Positions 36,962 to 48,640 of a DNA stretch of 64,000 bases are shown here, piece after piece; the first letter of the stretch is position 1; every line of letters begins with the position of its first letter. The notes beneath the pieces are model-generated. The model was given only the letters and a program-made list of their open reading frames with translations, made no database searches and was not told the origin of the DNA. A program made the position numbers and the translations under genes. This DNA is from Xiphias gladius (Eukaryota; Chordata; Actinopteri; Istiophoriformes; Xiphiidae): the NCBI RefSeq assembly GCF_016859285.1, contig NC_053415.1:18498501-18562500 (forward strand), given 5' to 3'.

Positions 36962-39900
36962 TCAGAAGGGTGTAGCTTTAAAGTAGTCCTCCAAGGGAAT
37001 GAGCGACGTGCCTCCGATCCAGTCCTGCAGCCAGACCTGGATCAACTCCAGCTTCATAAAGAACCACTTGTGTCCCACTGGCCACTTTGCCATCACAGGA
37101 TGTCTGGAAAAAAACCACAGCAACACATGGTTATACTGCACATGTGCCAAATATCTTTGTTTCCCTCATTTTCAGCGTTGAAGGAAGTCAACATGTTTTC
37201 TTACACTAACAAATCTTCCATTTACTCAGTTACCTTGAGAACATTGACTCCTTTGCAAACGCAAGCTCCTCTGGGGCGACTTCCACCATCTTCCCAGTTA
37301 GTGTGAGTCGAGCACATCTCGGATCCTCTGGATCATACATCATTTGCCTTGAGAGAGATTGGTTGTGAGGACACTCACTGACATAATGCATTCCTGAGCC
37401 CCATACCATAACCATCACAACTAAATGCCTAACCCCAACTCTCACCCTAATCTAAACCTAATTCTAACCAAGTCGTAACCCTCAAATAAGCCCTTTGAAG
37501 TTGTGAGGTCTGGAAAAAATGTTCTCACACGAGGTTTCAAACCAGAATTTGTCCACACAACCATAGAAAGACATGTACATACCCCCCCCCCCCTTCATAT
37601 AATGACTCCAGTCTGTGTGTCAACTGATTTGAACTAATTATATTGAAAAATTGTTTGAAAGTAAGCTACACTAAAGCAAAAGTCCTGCAGCCAGTGGGTC
37701 TTGTTTAATTGCCTAACCTTGCGGCTGTGTTAAGACGGCCGCTGTTTTAAGTTTTTCAGATCTTCATTGTTTAAATTTTGTGCTTTGTTACATATTCCTC
37801 TAATAATTTGCAAGCCGAGGGGCCAAGGTAGTATTTCAGCAAAGAAAAACCGTACATATTGCCTGCAGCGTGGGATGAACTACGAGTTTATGGGGGCCCA
37901 GCAGTTCATTTTTGCCGCCTTGGAACCCCTTGGCAAAAGTAACGTGACCATGACTTCAGCGGAACACGTTAAAAGTTGAGGCTTACCTGCAGAATTCCCC
38001 CTCTGCCTCTGAGAACGTGAGAGACGCATAGGGGTTACTTTTCAGGTCTGACACAGTGTTGTCCATTGGAGTCACATAGAAGTAGATAACTCCAGTGCTG
38101 TTGTCCAGTGGTCCGTCACTGACGGAGAAGATGTTCCCAAAGGGGAGACCTTTGATCTATGCAAAAAGGCAGGATGTTACGAGAAACATCTTGTTACAGA
38201 GCAAACGCATCAATGAAGTTGTAGAGATTAATCCCGTGTGTTCCTGTGGTGATAATAAAATGAAAGCAGGCCACTGCAGAAGTAAATTGGTGGGAAACTA
38301 TGGGGATCTGAAGCGCCATGACATTTTTATCTTATAGTGTTCCTTTATTGGACATCTTTTAAACCAAACAAAATTAAGAAATACAACCAGAATTTATTCC
38401 TGGAGGAGTAAATAACATTCCACCAAACCAGCTTTTAGGCCATCATGTAGAGATCCTGTTTTTTAATTCAATAAAAATATCATAGAAGACTAGAATATGT
38501 TAAATGGAAAAGTACCCAGATTAATGAAAAAGTTTCAGGTGTTTTCAAAATTATCTCAGGGTAGAAGGGCTCATTGACCTCAGTACTTCTAAAATACAGC
38601 TATGACTAAAAGACACATGCAAATATTTGGTGGAGTAAGACCAGTAGTGTTGTACAGAACATGAAAGCTGAGATCAGTTATTATGAGGAAAGCGAGTCAA
38701 CAAGAGTATTCATTCTAAGTAAAGACTGGCAATTTCCACCTATGCCATGAATATGAGAACAAAGACTTGTCTGGAACTGTATTGTATTACAAAATCTCGA
38801 GTTTCTTTAAAAAAAACAAACAAAAAAATTGTATTTACAATCACTGAATGCACTTAATGAAATTACCCTGAGGTCTCGGGCTGCGAACATTACTCTCATT
38901 ATAGATTAATCCCCTGATTATTTTATCAGTTGGTTGACTGGTGCATAAAATATCGGGATGTGTGAAAAATGTGCATCACAGGTTTTTAGAGCCCAAGCTG
39001 ACATTTTCAAATTGCTTGTTTTTTGTCCAAGCAAAGGTCAAAAACCTATGTCAAAAGAGATTTAGTTTACTATCATAGTGCACTACAGGACCGTTGCCAA
39101 GATTTTAGAAAATACTGAAGTCATGAATTCTCCTCAACCGTGCATCCAACTACCCTCAGAAAGTTTTTACCAGAGAAAAAAAGAATATGTCTAAAAAAAA
39201 AAAAATGTTGATTTTTCACATTTTCGTTATCGAGTCAAATGGTAATTTACACTTTCCTTAAATTTTATTTCCCCAATATAAAAGGTCTGCTGTCTCAAAG
39301 CCTTCACTACACTGTCAGGCATAAAATTCTGATGGAGAAATGTCAGAGGCTTGTATCTTTCTGTTGGCCTAAAAAAAAGTACTCAACTGCAAAGATTCTG
39401 AGTCCAACAAATACTGGAATCGGTTTGTAAAATACACGTCATATGTACATTTCTATATGTAGGTTGCTAAAAACAAATTCACAAAAAATACCCAGGATGT
39501 GACCTCAGTGTTGAATGGAGGAACAAAATGTAAAATGTTTTGATTTTTTTTTTTTTTTTTTTTAAATTACTTATTGCACAGTTGGTGATAACTGAGCCAA
39601 AGAGACCACTGATGCCATTACCGTGGTACTTAGTAGTAGTTACAAATTTTGGGGGTTGTTGCAACCTGTGGGAGATTATATTCTACAATTGATGAGAAAA
39701 TTACCACAATGAGTATTTTATACACTTTATAGACTTCTTTATTTTTTTCTTAACTCAAAGCATTTAAGTTTAACCATTTCTGACCAATAAAATTACTAAA
39801 TAATTAAAGTACTTAGTATTTCCCCTCCAGAATTATGCCAGTGTGGAGAAGGCTTTGACACCATTTGAGCCTTGACTATTTGGGGAAAGAAAATGGACAG

Positions 39901-40785
39901 AAAATAAAGACAAACCGCTCACATGACTCATGTGACCTCAGATCCTTTATGCAAGTAAAAGTATAAATAGCACAGTGTAAAAATAAAAGTCAAAATCCTG
40001 CATTCCAAATTCGACTTGAGTAAAAAGTACACAAGTATTACCAGCAAAATGTACTTAACATAGCAAAAGTAAAAGTACTCATTATGCACAATGTTACTTT
40101 TCAGATTTTGGTGCCTCCAATGTCCCTAAAGATGATTTCTTAAAACTTATGCACAAGATATTAATTAGTGCCCACATGTTATTATCATGTATAACAAGAT
40201 AAATATTTTTAGGGGACTTCTGGGGCTTTCTTACTAATTTTGTTGTGGGACGCGCTGCAACTTTATTGTTCTCATCGGTACATGGTGACCTTGCATAAAT
40301 CCCAGTATAACTGTACACAACTCCAGCCATAGGTCTAATCAGCCACATACACTAACGGAAAAATACCCGTGGTGGTGGTGTGCAGGGCATCATATTTGCC
40401 ACATACGTGTTTTAAATGTAAAATCAAACTAACTTTAGATAAATGTAGTGTACAATAAGCTGCTCTGAAATGTAGCAGAGTGAAAGTATGACGATGCGTA
40501 CAATTGTAAATACTCGAAGTGCAAGTAGCTGAAAAATGTACCTAACTACAGTACTTTGCTTTCCACCGCTGGACCTCAGTCCTGCTGAAACCTGTGCTGC
40601 AGTCTTGGCTCTACTGAGGTCCCATCAGGGTTTGGTTCATTATGAGAAGATTTTTTTTTTTTTTTAGGCTTGTCCTCTGGCTAACCCTGTTATAACTTCT
40701 GTAATGCATTGATTGGATAAACACATCCATTAGGATGTTCCAGCCCAGAGAAAACCTTCAGATTAAATCAGGACCACTCCACCCC

Positions 40786-40868
<83 letters not shown>

Positions 40869-41297
40869 TGCGTGTGTTACCTTGTCTTGAGTAGAAATGG
40901 TGGACAGATGTCCCCAGTCACTGTAGTGAGCTATGTATCTGGCAGTCCTGGCGGTCTCCTGGTGCGGGGGTGGGGAGCTGCCGGCGGACGTCTTCACCTT
41001 CTCCAGCCGATATGAAAACAGACGGGAGGAGAGCTGCGCCACATTGTCGCTTTCGGGCTTGACCAGCTCCCCGGGGGTCTCCACTCTGTCTCCGAGGACG
41101 TTGGAGGACGGGTAGGCACCCTTCCACAGCCGCGCGCTGTCCACCAGCAGCGCCGGGGCGACCTCCTCCGACAGGTCCGCGTCCTCCACCACATCGTTGG
41201 AAGACACGACCCAGGACACCGAGCTCCTCAGGGTGTAGCTCTGGCCCAGGCACAGCACACTGGCCAGCACTGCCAGGGGAAAGTATCGGGCCTTCAT
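36962..41297 (-). CDS. creg2: Cellular repressor of E1A-stimulated genes 2 (secreted glycoprotein), 4 exons
   Basis: Minus-strand exons are about 40881-41297, 37987-38156, 37234-37347 and 36962-37103, giving 843 nt and 280 aa (human 290). The start MKARYFPLAVLASVLC looks like a cleavable signal peptide. The C-terminal two-thirds match the CREG family FMN-binding-like split barrel: GHLSTIST, KGLPFGNIFSVSDGPLDNST (sequon N158), FYVTPMDNTVSDL, DPEDPRCARLTLTGKMV and KWFFMKLELIQVWLQDW. CREG proteins are secreted or endolysosomal and lack a usable FMN site. CREG2 rather than CREG1 is inferred from the longer N-terminal region between signal peptide and barrel and from the C-terminal SLIPLEDYFKATPF. 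A repeat tract starts a few bases into intron 1. A possible upstream in-frame GTG start was not used because the signal peptide begins at the internal ATG. First-codon position is good to one base. Confidence 0.93.
37365..37545. repeat. Short interspersed repeat with internal CCTAACC-like units
   Basis: One end reads TTGTGAGGACACTCACTGAC and continues ATAATGCATTCCTGAGCCCC. The middle has degenerate ACCCTAATCTAAACCTAATT-type units. The other end reads TTGAAGTTGTGAGGTCTGG and AAATGTTCTCACAC. I recognise this layout as an abundant intronic repeat of teleosts. It ends about 18 bp from the creg2 exon 3 acceptor. Confidence 0.75.
38895..39065. repeat. Dispersed ATTAATCGATT-type repeat, diverged copy
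   Basis: Shares ATTAATCCCCTGATTATTTT, TCAGTTGGTTGACTGG and the TTTTCAAATTGCTTG block position with the family at 19.6 kb. Considerably diverged. Confidence 0.45.
39945..40575. repeat. Interspersed repeat rich in AAGTAAAAGTAC units
   Basis: Blocks such as TTATGCAAGTAAAAGTATAA, TTGAGTAAAAAGTACACAAG and GCAAAAGTAAAAGTACTCAT lie at one end, and TGCTCTGAAATGTAGCAGAG with CTACAGTACTTTGCTTTCCA and CCGCTGG at the other. I recognise this as a common non-autonomous teleost element, probably hAT-related. The class assignment is from memory. Limits are approximate. Confidence 0.65.
40787..40873. repeat. (TG)n(CGTG)n compound microsatellite
   Basis: About 32 TG units followed by CGTG units, ending within about 8 bp of the creg2 exon 1 donor. 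Confidence 0.97.
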
Positions 41298-43160
41298 ATC
41301 ATTGAGCTCGGGGAATGGCCGCCCTCGTCTACTCACTCTCGTGTTTACAAACTCACGTTTGTGTGCTTTCGTAACACGAGGAGATAAGGAGCAAGGCTAC
41401 ACCGCCCCCTCCCGACAAACCAGGGAATTTAACTTCATGATCAATCAGCTGAGGCCTTTTTTTTTTCCATTAAATGACATAAAAACTTGCTGATATTTAC
41501 GCGCAGTATAATGCAGTGCTGTAGAACAGCTATGCAAAAAAAAAAAAAAAAATGTGTTGGCTCAGTTGTTTGGTAGATTTCCCTTTTTTCCCCCTTTTTT
41601 TTTTTTAAACACAGCGGTGTGTACACATTTTATACTTATATTCCACTAGATTTTAAAAAGGGAATCATTGCACTTTACCCCACTACGTTTCAGACGTTTG
41701 ACTAATTCCCTTACAAAAACAAAAAACGGCCGGTGTTTCTGATGTGAAGACACCCTGCAGCAGGAATCACGCAGGCCTTCAGCCGGTGTTACAAATTGTT
41801 CTGTAGGACAATGCGTTGTCCTGCAGGATAAGATTCAGTTTGACGTTGGCGGTCTTCCAGCACGTTTTCGCATTGTCCCTCGGGAGTGTTCACTGTCCTG
41901 CGGGACATCTGTGCATCCTACAGTTCCTGATTCTGTGATAGTGAAGTAGTCCTGCAGGACACAATGGTTCCTTTAAGAATCTGATATAGGCAGTTTTTTT
42001 TTTTTTTTCTGTCAGCCTTGCTAGCAATACCTGCCTGATCATGCTTCATCAATTAAAAACCCTTTTTTAAATCTTTGGAGAAAAAAAAAGCTCTATAAAA
42101 TGTATTCAACACTAGTATTGGATTCCTCAAAGAGCCCTGTAATTAAAAAAGAACGGGGGATAGGTCATCTATAGATATCAGTCGTTACTTTGCAGATGAT
42201 GTTTTTACATGCCAAACGTTTGATGTACTCAGAAAATATGATGCTTTTCTATGGGCTCGATGACTAGTTCCTAACCTGAGCAAAAATCACTTTTATTTGT
42301 TCATACTTTTGCCCTAATTTTCAATTTTTTCATCAAGTACCGGATACTTTTACCTATTCTCTGAAAACCCTTGAAATGAAACAAAAACTGAAAAACCGAA
42401 CCCCTCACCACTCATGTCCCCATTACGGCCATAAAGTCCCAAAATACATGCAGAACTGGCTGACTGAAGCCGACTGATCAAGTACACTCTGTGCACACCC
42501 ACAAAGTCCTGACGGGAGGTCTAATCAGGCCGTGTGGGGTCTTTCCATGGCCTTTTTTTTTCGCAGCAGACATTTTTGACTTGTCATAGTAGGAAAAGCG
42601 CAGGTGTTACTATTGACGTGCTGATGATGGCTCTGTTCTATTCAAGTGTCCCATGACAGTGTGACAGTGAGCCGTGATCAATACCAGGGCCCAGTTGTTT
42701 TAAGTCATTTCTGATGTTATTAAGGCAGCAACGTGTACACTGCACCGGACTCCCGGGGCTTAGACATCTTACATAAAGGGATTTAACTACTGACATAAGA
42801 AAAACTTAACATTAAAAATTTTTATTATTTAACATAAAGTATTAACAGCTGTTAAATGCTGAATCAGATCAAAGATTATTCAGAAATACTTTTTTATCTT
42901 AAAGTGGTTGTGATGGAGAGGGACCATAGTGAATTCAACATATACTCTCTCTGTGTCTTTCAGTATAACATTAACACTTTACAATTGAATACAATGCAAT
43001 ACACGGACATATCAGCCTCACTAGATAAATTACCACAGAGTTATATCAACATCATTCTGCCAGTCCCACCAAACATCCAACCCATCATGTAGGTAGTATT
43101 TGTCTGCAGGGCTGTTCATATTCTTGTTTCCATACCCTGTATATCTGTCTCTTTTCTTTC
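41298..43160. other. Region between creg2 start and cracdl 3' end
   Basis: The first ~130 bp is GC-richer and should contain the creg2 promoter. Short T- and A-tracts lie at 41540-41560, 41601-41609 and 41995-42010. A cluster of TCCTGCAGGA-like palindromes lies at 41755-41965. A candidate cracdl poly(A) signal is at 42821. No exon was recognised. Confidence 0.5.
42821..42826 (-). terminator. Candidate poly(A) signal of cracdl
   Basis: AATAAA on the minus strand about 335 bp downstream of the cracdl stop codon at 43161. Sequence and position only. Confidence 0.35.
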
Positions 43161-46100
43161 TTAGTCCATGGTCTTGTCACTCCAGGCCATTGACTTCCTC
43201 TTCGCCAGTTCCATCCAGGACGGCTGGCCACTGTCAGACATGGACTGCAACACTGATGGCTGTGTGGGTGACGAAGTGGGGGCCGAAGATGCCATGTTTT
43301 TCCGGAGCCATTTGTCCTCATGAGACTTGTCTGGAATTTTGGTGGGGCTTGACTCTGGGAAAGAAAAAACAAAAACAAAAAAAATTGTGCCACCCTGCTG
43401 CACGTGGATGTACTGCATACCAATTTAGTGTTTGTACAGGTGTCATTATGATTAATATACTGTATGCCAACAAACCTGAAAGTTTTACCCCATGCCTCCC
43501 TTCTGGTTTAGTGTCTTTGCTTATTAGACGTGTTTTTTTGGCCAGGGTAGGGGATTCACCTGATGTCTGCTCTTCTGTTTGAGCTTTCTTCAATTCCACC
43601 TGAGAAAAACTGAAAGTTAGATCATCTACTCAGGATAGGTTGGCAGTCCAAAAACCTGGCGGTTAAAGGATAAATCTTGTAATATCCTTCATCTATGTTT
43701 CATTGACTGTCAGAAAATCTCACGAAACGATAAAAACCAACAAGGAACCGATCCTGTTAACAAGTATTGTCTATATAGCTGAAGCCTGACAAAGCTTATT
43801 CCTCCATGCCATACGAAGTCATTGTTGTAAAAAAAACTCTTAAAAACACACCAGTGAGCCACAGCATTGCACTGGCTGACATATTCCTTCAGTAGGATGA
43901 ACATGGGGGCATGTAGTTTATTTTGAGTCAGTCCCACATACACCATCCTGCTGCCTTAAATGCTTATTAGGGCAACAAATCCGTGGCTATTCTTCTACTA
44001 CAGAACCTAACCCTTAAAGGAAATATCTTTGCTTTTTCTGAAAAGTAACTTGGCCTGTTTTTGAAGATTTACAGCTTCAGCAGGAATGAATGGATTATTA
44101 TCATAGCCTGAGTGCTATAGACAGGGCGGGGAAATCTGAAAGGACTAACAGGATTTGTTGACAAGAAAATATAGTATATCACTAGACCTATCCTTTATTT
44201 AGTATGAAACACAGTTACAAAGAGGTACCACAAACCCCCTTGGGTCCAGGTGGAGTGGTGCACTCGCCCCGTTTTTCCAGAAAAGCAGCCTTCCCGCTTA
44301 CTGACCCAGCCCAAACTGCTCGCCTTCCTGAGAGTGAAGGAGAGTCTTTTTCCTGCACGTTGGCTTCTCTTTCCCCTCTTCCTGAGGCAGACACTGGAGG
44401 AGGAGCTGGGGCTGATGAGGTGGTGGAAACTAAAGTTGCTGGTTTGAGCTGGTTGATGGGGTGGAGACCCTGATTGCTCCAAGGAGGTTGTTGGGGCGTT
44501 GCATGCTGGCCCGAAGAAAGGTAAGATTGTGCAAGACACTTATTGGCACTCCCTTGTGCAAACTGAGATGATGTCTCTTTTTGTGTAGAAGAACAGACGG
44601 GAGACTGGGTTGACCATGGGCTGGTCCGTGAAGGTGGATCAGACGGGCACCATGAGGGAGACTGAGTTGTACTTAAGTGTGACTGGGATTGATTTATTTG
44701 TTTCGATGTCTGTGCTTCTCTAGAAGTGTTTGACAAACCGGTAGGGGCTGTTGACGTCTTCTGTTGCACTGACATTAGTGATGGTTTAACAGTCTGTGCT
44801 TGACTTCTACTTTGCGCTGTTGCTGCTTTCACCGTATCATTTGATGGCTGATTTGCAGTCTGTACTGGTGTTGTACTTTGTTCCATTTTTAGAGTCTGTA
44901 TCTGCATCTGTGCACCAATCTGTGTCTCTGTTTGATTCGTCGGCTGCGCTTGTGCATGTGGTCGAGCCGCACTCTGAACAGCTGTGAAATCTCTGGGGAA
45001 TCTACTAGTAAAGAGCTGTTGCAGGCTTCTGGTCTTTTCCATTGCTAGGCTCATCCAGGACACCTCAGAGGAGGCTGTTTTCGGGGCAGGCTGGGGCTCC
45101 TGAGGCACTGTGAGGGCAGTTTCTACTTCTTTGGGGTCTGAGGAGGTTTCTTGGACTTCTGCAGGCATGATCTGTGGATCACCTGTAGATGGCAGGTTAT
45201 TCTTGACTGGAAGGGAGAAGCCAGATGGGGTTGGATCTAAGGAGTGACACAAATCTGTTAGACACACTCGCCAGCACTGTTAAAGTTAGCCTGGGTGGTA
45301 TTTTAATGAGTACAAAGGTCCCTTGTGGTCAGTAAGAATCTTATCACTCTAGAGAGATTATTTACTACCTGAAACTTATCTCCTTTCAAAGACATAGTAG
45401 TACAGTGGGTATCGGTGCAATGTTTAACCTTACAGGGGATTGAAAAATATGGCTGTGGGTTGCAATTTTAAACATTGGCTAGAAGCATAGTATGGAGTAA
45501 ACAAATATTACTTTTTTCATTTTTAAGCGAACCTGAGATGAAGCATTTTTACGTGGTGAAATTAACGAGGTTTCTCAGAGACTCACCTGTCACTCTGATG
45601 TCTCCAGAGGTGGATGGTGTACAAGAGGTGTTTGTTGGCAGCTTTTTGGACATGAAGCCTAGATTATCACTTACTTCCTGTCTTTTCTGTTTGTCACATT
45701 GGTCTTCACACACTGGTGGCTTAGAAAGATGGTTAAAAGGAGCATCAGACCAAAATCTCATCGACTGAGATGTTGAGCGTAGTTTAATACCAAATGCTGT
45801 CTTTCCTTCTTCCTCCTGGACCTCCTCTGCTTCCACTGCCTCTTCCACCTCCTCCTGGCTGCTCTCCAACTCCTCCCCCTCTTCAATGCCTGTGTCTGTA
45901 GCTGCATTTTTAGATGCTGTCACTGATTCTATCTTTTTGAGGCTGTCCCCCCTGTCCCATGGAAGTACTGGGCTTTTGGGTGGAGCTCCCTCTTGTTTCA
46001 GTCTTCCCACAGCAAAGGGGCCCCCTCTGGGCTGTAAGTCTCTAAGTGCCTCCTTTTCCCTCAAGCTTGAAAAGGGTTTATCCTCTGCTCCCCCTGTAGT

Positions 46101-48640
46101 CTTGTGCCTGGCTTCAGCTTGTTCCAGGATTCCCACAAAACTGTTTGAGCGGGGTCTCTCTCCATCACAGTTTTTGGCCGTTGTGATGGAGAAATGGAAG
46201 GACTCAGATCCTGGGGCAGGTCTCTTTATTCCTTTCGTGCTCTCTATCTCACCTAGGACCTGCTGGTGAACAGAGGAAGACCTGAATACCCACGCTGAGC
46301 TGAAGGCAGTGGAGAGCTGGTCTGAGGAGTCTTCAGTCATTCCAGCCTTTTTTTGGGTATTCTTCTTGTCAAGGGACATTACTTGTATCTCATAATTCCC
46401 CTCTCTTTTGTCCTTAAGTTCTGACTCTATAAAGGATGAATGTGGCCGTTCACTGGATGTTGCTTCCACTGGCCTTTGAGGCTTAACTCGAAGTACCTGT
46501 GAGCATACAGAGGGTGCTCTCCCGGGAGGAGCATGGTCCTGCTGGGAAAAAGTTAGACCGGGTGATTTGGGTGCTGCTTCCGACGTCATCGGTGCCACCT
46601 CTGCAGAATTTGAAGGAAGCCGTTGATCTATGATAGGAACGTCAGCCTCTCCTTGTTTGGTTTCCAGTGTCACCTCATCTTGTGCACTGAGCCGCTCCTC
46701 CTCTTCTTTCACGGGCTCAGGGTGTTTCATGTTGTTCAGGGTGTGTGGATGAGACCTAGAATCAGTCTGCCAAAAAAAAAAAAAAAAAAAAAAAGATAGC
46801 AAGGTTAGGGAAATGAAAGAGGTGAGCTGTGTGTTGTTTGACAAATGTTAGGTATGGTCACTCACTGCAGTGAGTCTCTGCTTGGTGCTGGCCCTCTGGT
46901 TTCTGGGCTTGACAGACATCCGGTGGCGTGCAGCAGACGTATCCAGGCAAGGGGTGAACTGAGCTGGAGAACTGAAGTCCAATGGGGGCTCGATAACAGA
47001 AGAAATGGAGGGGACGGTAAGAGGTAAAGGACGGGATGGAGTCAGGGGCGCATACTTGGTCAGTGGAGGATTGGGGATGGGTGAGATTGGACGAGAGGAT
47101 GGCTGGGACATGGTCTAAAAAGAATAAATCAACAAAATCATCAGCATTGTTATTAGGGCAGTTATTCATTGTATTCATTCCCTAATACCCAACCCTAACC
47201 TGGCTCTGTCCTACATGCCTGACCTTAAAGGATAAGGCTGCCAATGTTCTATATTTTTCACGCTTTCAACAGATCCCATGAAAAGACCAAAAACAAACAA
47301 TGTGCTGAACCTACAAACAAACAGGCCCGGAACATCCTATTCTTCTGTTCAATAGACCTCCACTGTTGTCCAAAAATGATTAAAAATACAGCATTGAGCA
47401 CAGTATTGCACTTCAACCTGTTCCTCCTCTTCTCTTCCAGTTCCTGCTAACTTAAAGCTATGACTATGGCTCCAGGTGGCAGTGTGACATTTTGACAGAG
47501 TTAAGCCATAATGGTTGGTAAAAAGTAGAGGCAATCCATCTAGGAAGAGTATGACTGATGAATCCACTCAGAAGCTACAAATTGTAAAAACTTCCCCCAG
47601 AAGTACTCTGAACTCGAATTGATTAACCATGCAGATAACTGAGCACGCATCACTTAAGTGAGATGATTGATCACCTTGATGAGGGCTCCCTGGGATGTGA
47701 AATCACCTCCTGAGACCTCAAGGGGGCTGTGGGGAAGGCTGCCATCCTCCGAGCGGCTACCCAGGTCCTCTGGACGTCTGATCGGCAGAACCAGAGGTGG
47801 CGGCCCCAAATGCATCTTCTGCTGCTGAAGCTTCATCTATGATATCAGAGCACAGGTGAGCACTACATTTGTAAATTCCCAACAAAATGCCCAGAATAAG
47901 AGACTACACCTGCAGCGCTTTGATCTTGCCATGAACATTCTCCTGGGATAAGACCCTGGCTGGTTCGGTGTCTATCAGGACCTGATCAGCCAGAAAGATG
48001 CTGTCATGGGACAATGCTCGTGATCCCATCACCCCCTGGGAGCATCTGGGGTAAACAGAAACAGGATGAAGGATTAGACTAGAAATATGGACAGAAAATG
48101 GAGCTGTAAAGGAAACATTTACTATCATGTAGGCACTCACACCAAATTTCCATCTGAGCCAAGTCCCTTTCCTGCAGTAATGTCACTGGCCGACTGACTG
48201 AGCTCGGTGTTCCCCTCTCCACCTGTTCTCTTACTCCTCCCAAAGAGACGGGTTTTCAAAGATTTGAGTTTGGACTTTTTGCGTCCTAACAGAGATTGAG
48301 ATGGAGATCCGGGTCACAGCAGCTCACGCACACATAAACGCAACACACATAATCTTGTCTCTACACACTATAAATTATCTAATGATCTTTTCTAATTGTT
48401 GCATCAGACATCTCTCAGCTTGTGCTGTAGATTATGATCTATCATTGACAATAAATGGTCTTTGGTGTGTGCTAGGCACGTATTTCAGTGTTATGCTGAC
48501 ATAGTCCTTTACTTTGATAACTGATTTTTGTCAAGGAGTTCCTCTCTCTTCACCACAATTCTCTGTAAAACTTCATGACAGATAATCTCACCTGGAATTT
48601 CTTCCGTGTTTTCTTCTGTATCTCCAGAGAAGGACTCCAT
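43161..48640 (-). CDS. cracdl: CRACD-like protein (capping protein inhibiting regulator of actin-like; KIAA1211L), 9 coding exons
   Basis: Minus-strand exons: 48592-48640, 48141-48285, 47910-48045, 47675-47836, 46866-47114, 45587-46766, 44236-45236, 43560-43599, 43161-43354. Together 3156 nt, 1051 aa, all phases consistent. Family landmarks are MESFSGDTEENTEE at the start, GRKKSKLKSLKTRLFG, SRALSHDSIFL, an acidic Glu-rich run just before FGIKLRSTSQSMRF (about 572), EVSWMSLAMEKTRSLQQLF (about 698) and the C-terminal WMELAKRKSMAWSDKTMD (1034-1051). Related CRACD is known to inhibit capping protein and promote actin polymerisation; the role of this paralogue is inferred. Most of the chain is low-complexity and probably disordered. 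The donor ending exon 7 (GGG|GTTTGT) is weak, and reading through instead ends after six residues at 44215. CRACDL rather than CRACD is chosen from similarity and gene neighbours. Confidence 0.88.

Larger units (their letters stand above)
38157..40880 (-). other. creg2 intron 1
   Basis: Contains two interspersed repeats (38895-39065 and about 39945-40575, listed separately), T-tracts at 39547-39563 and 40652-40665, and the GT/CGTG microsatellite at its 5' edge. No exon was recognised. Confidence 0.55.

Noticed and set aside
41296-41337. Upstream in-frame GTG start for creg2
   Set aside because: It would place about 13 polar residues before the signal peptide; the ATG directly before the hydrophobic segment is better.
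43318-43599. Longer version of cracdl exon 8, read past the donor at 43559
   Set aside because: The later possible donor (GGG|GTAAAA) would put the final exon out of frame; the donor after TCAG keeps the conserved C-terminus in frame.
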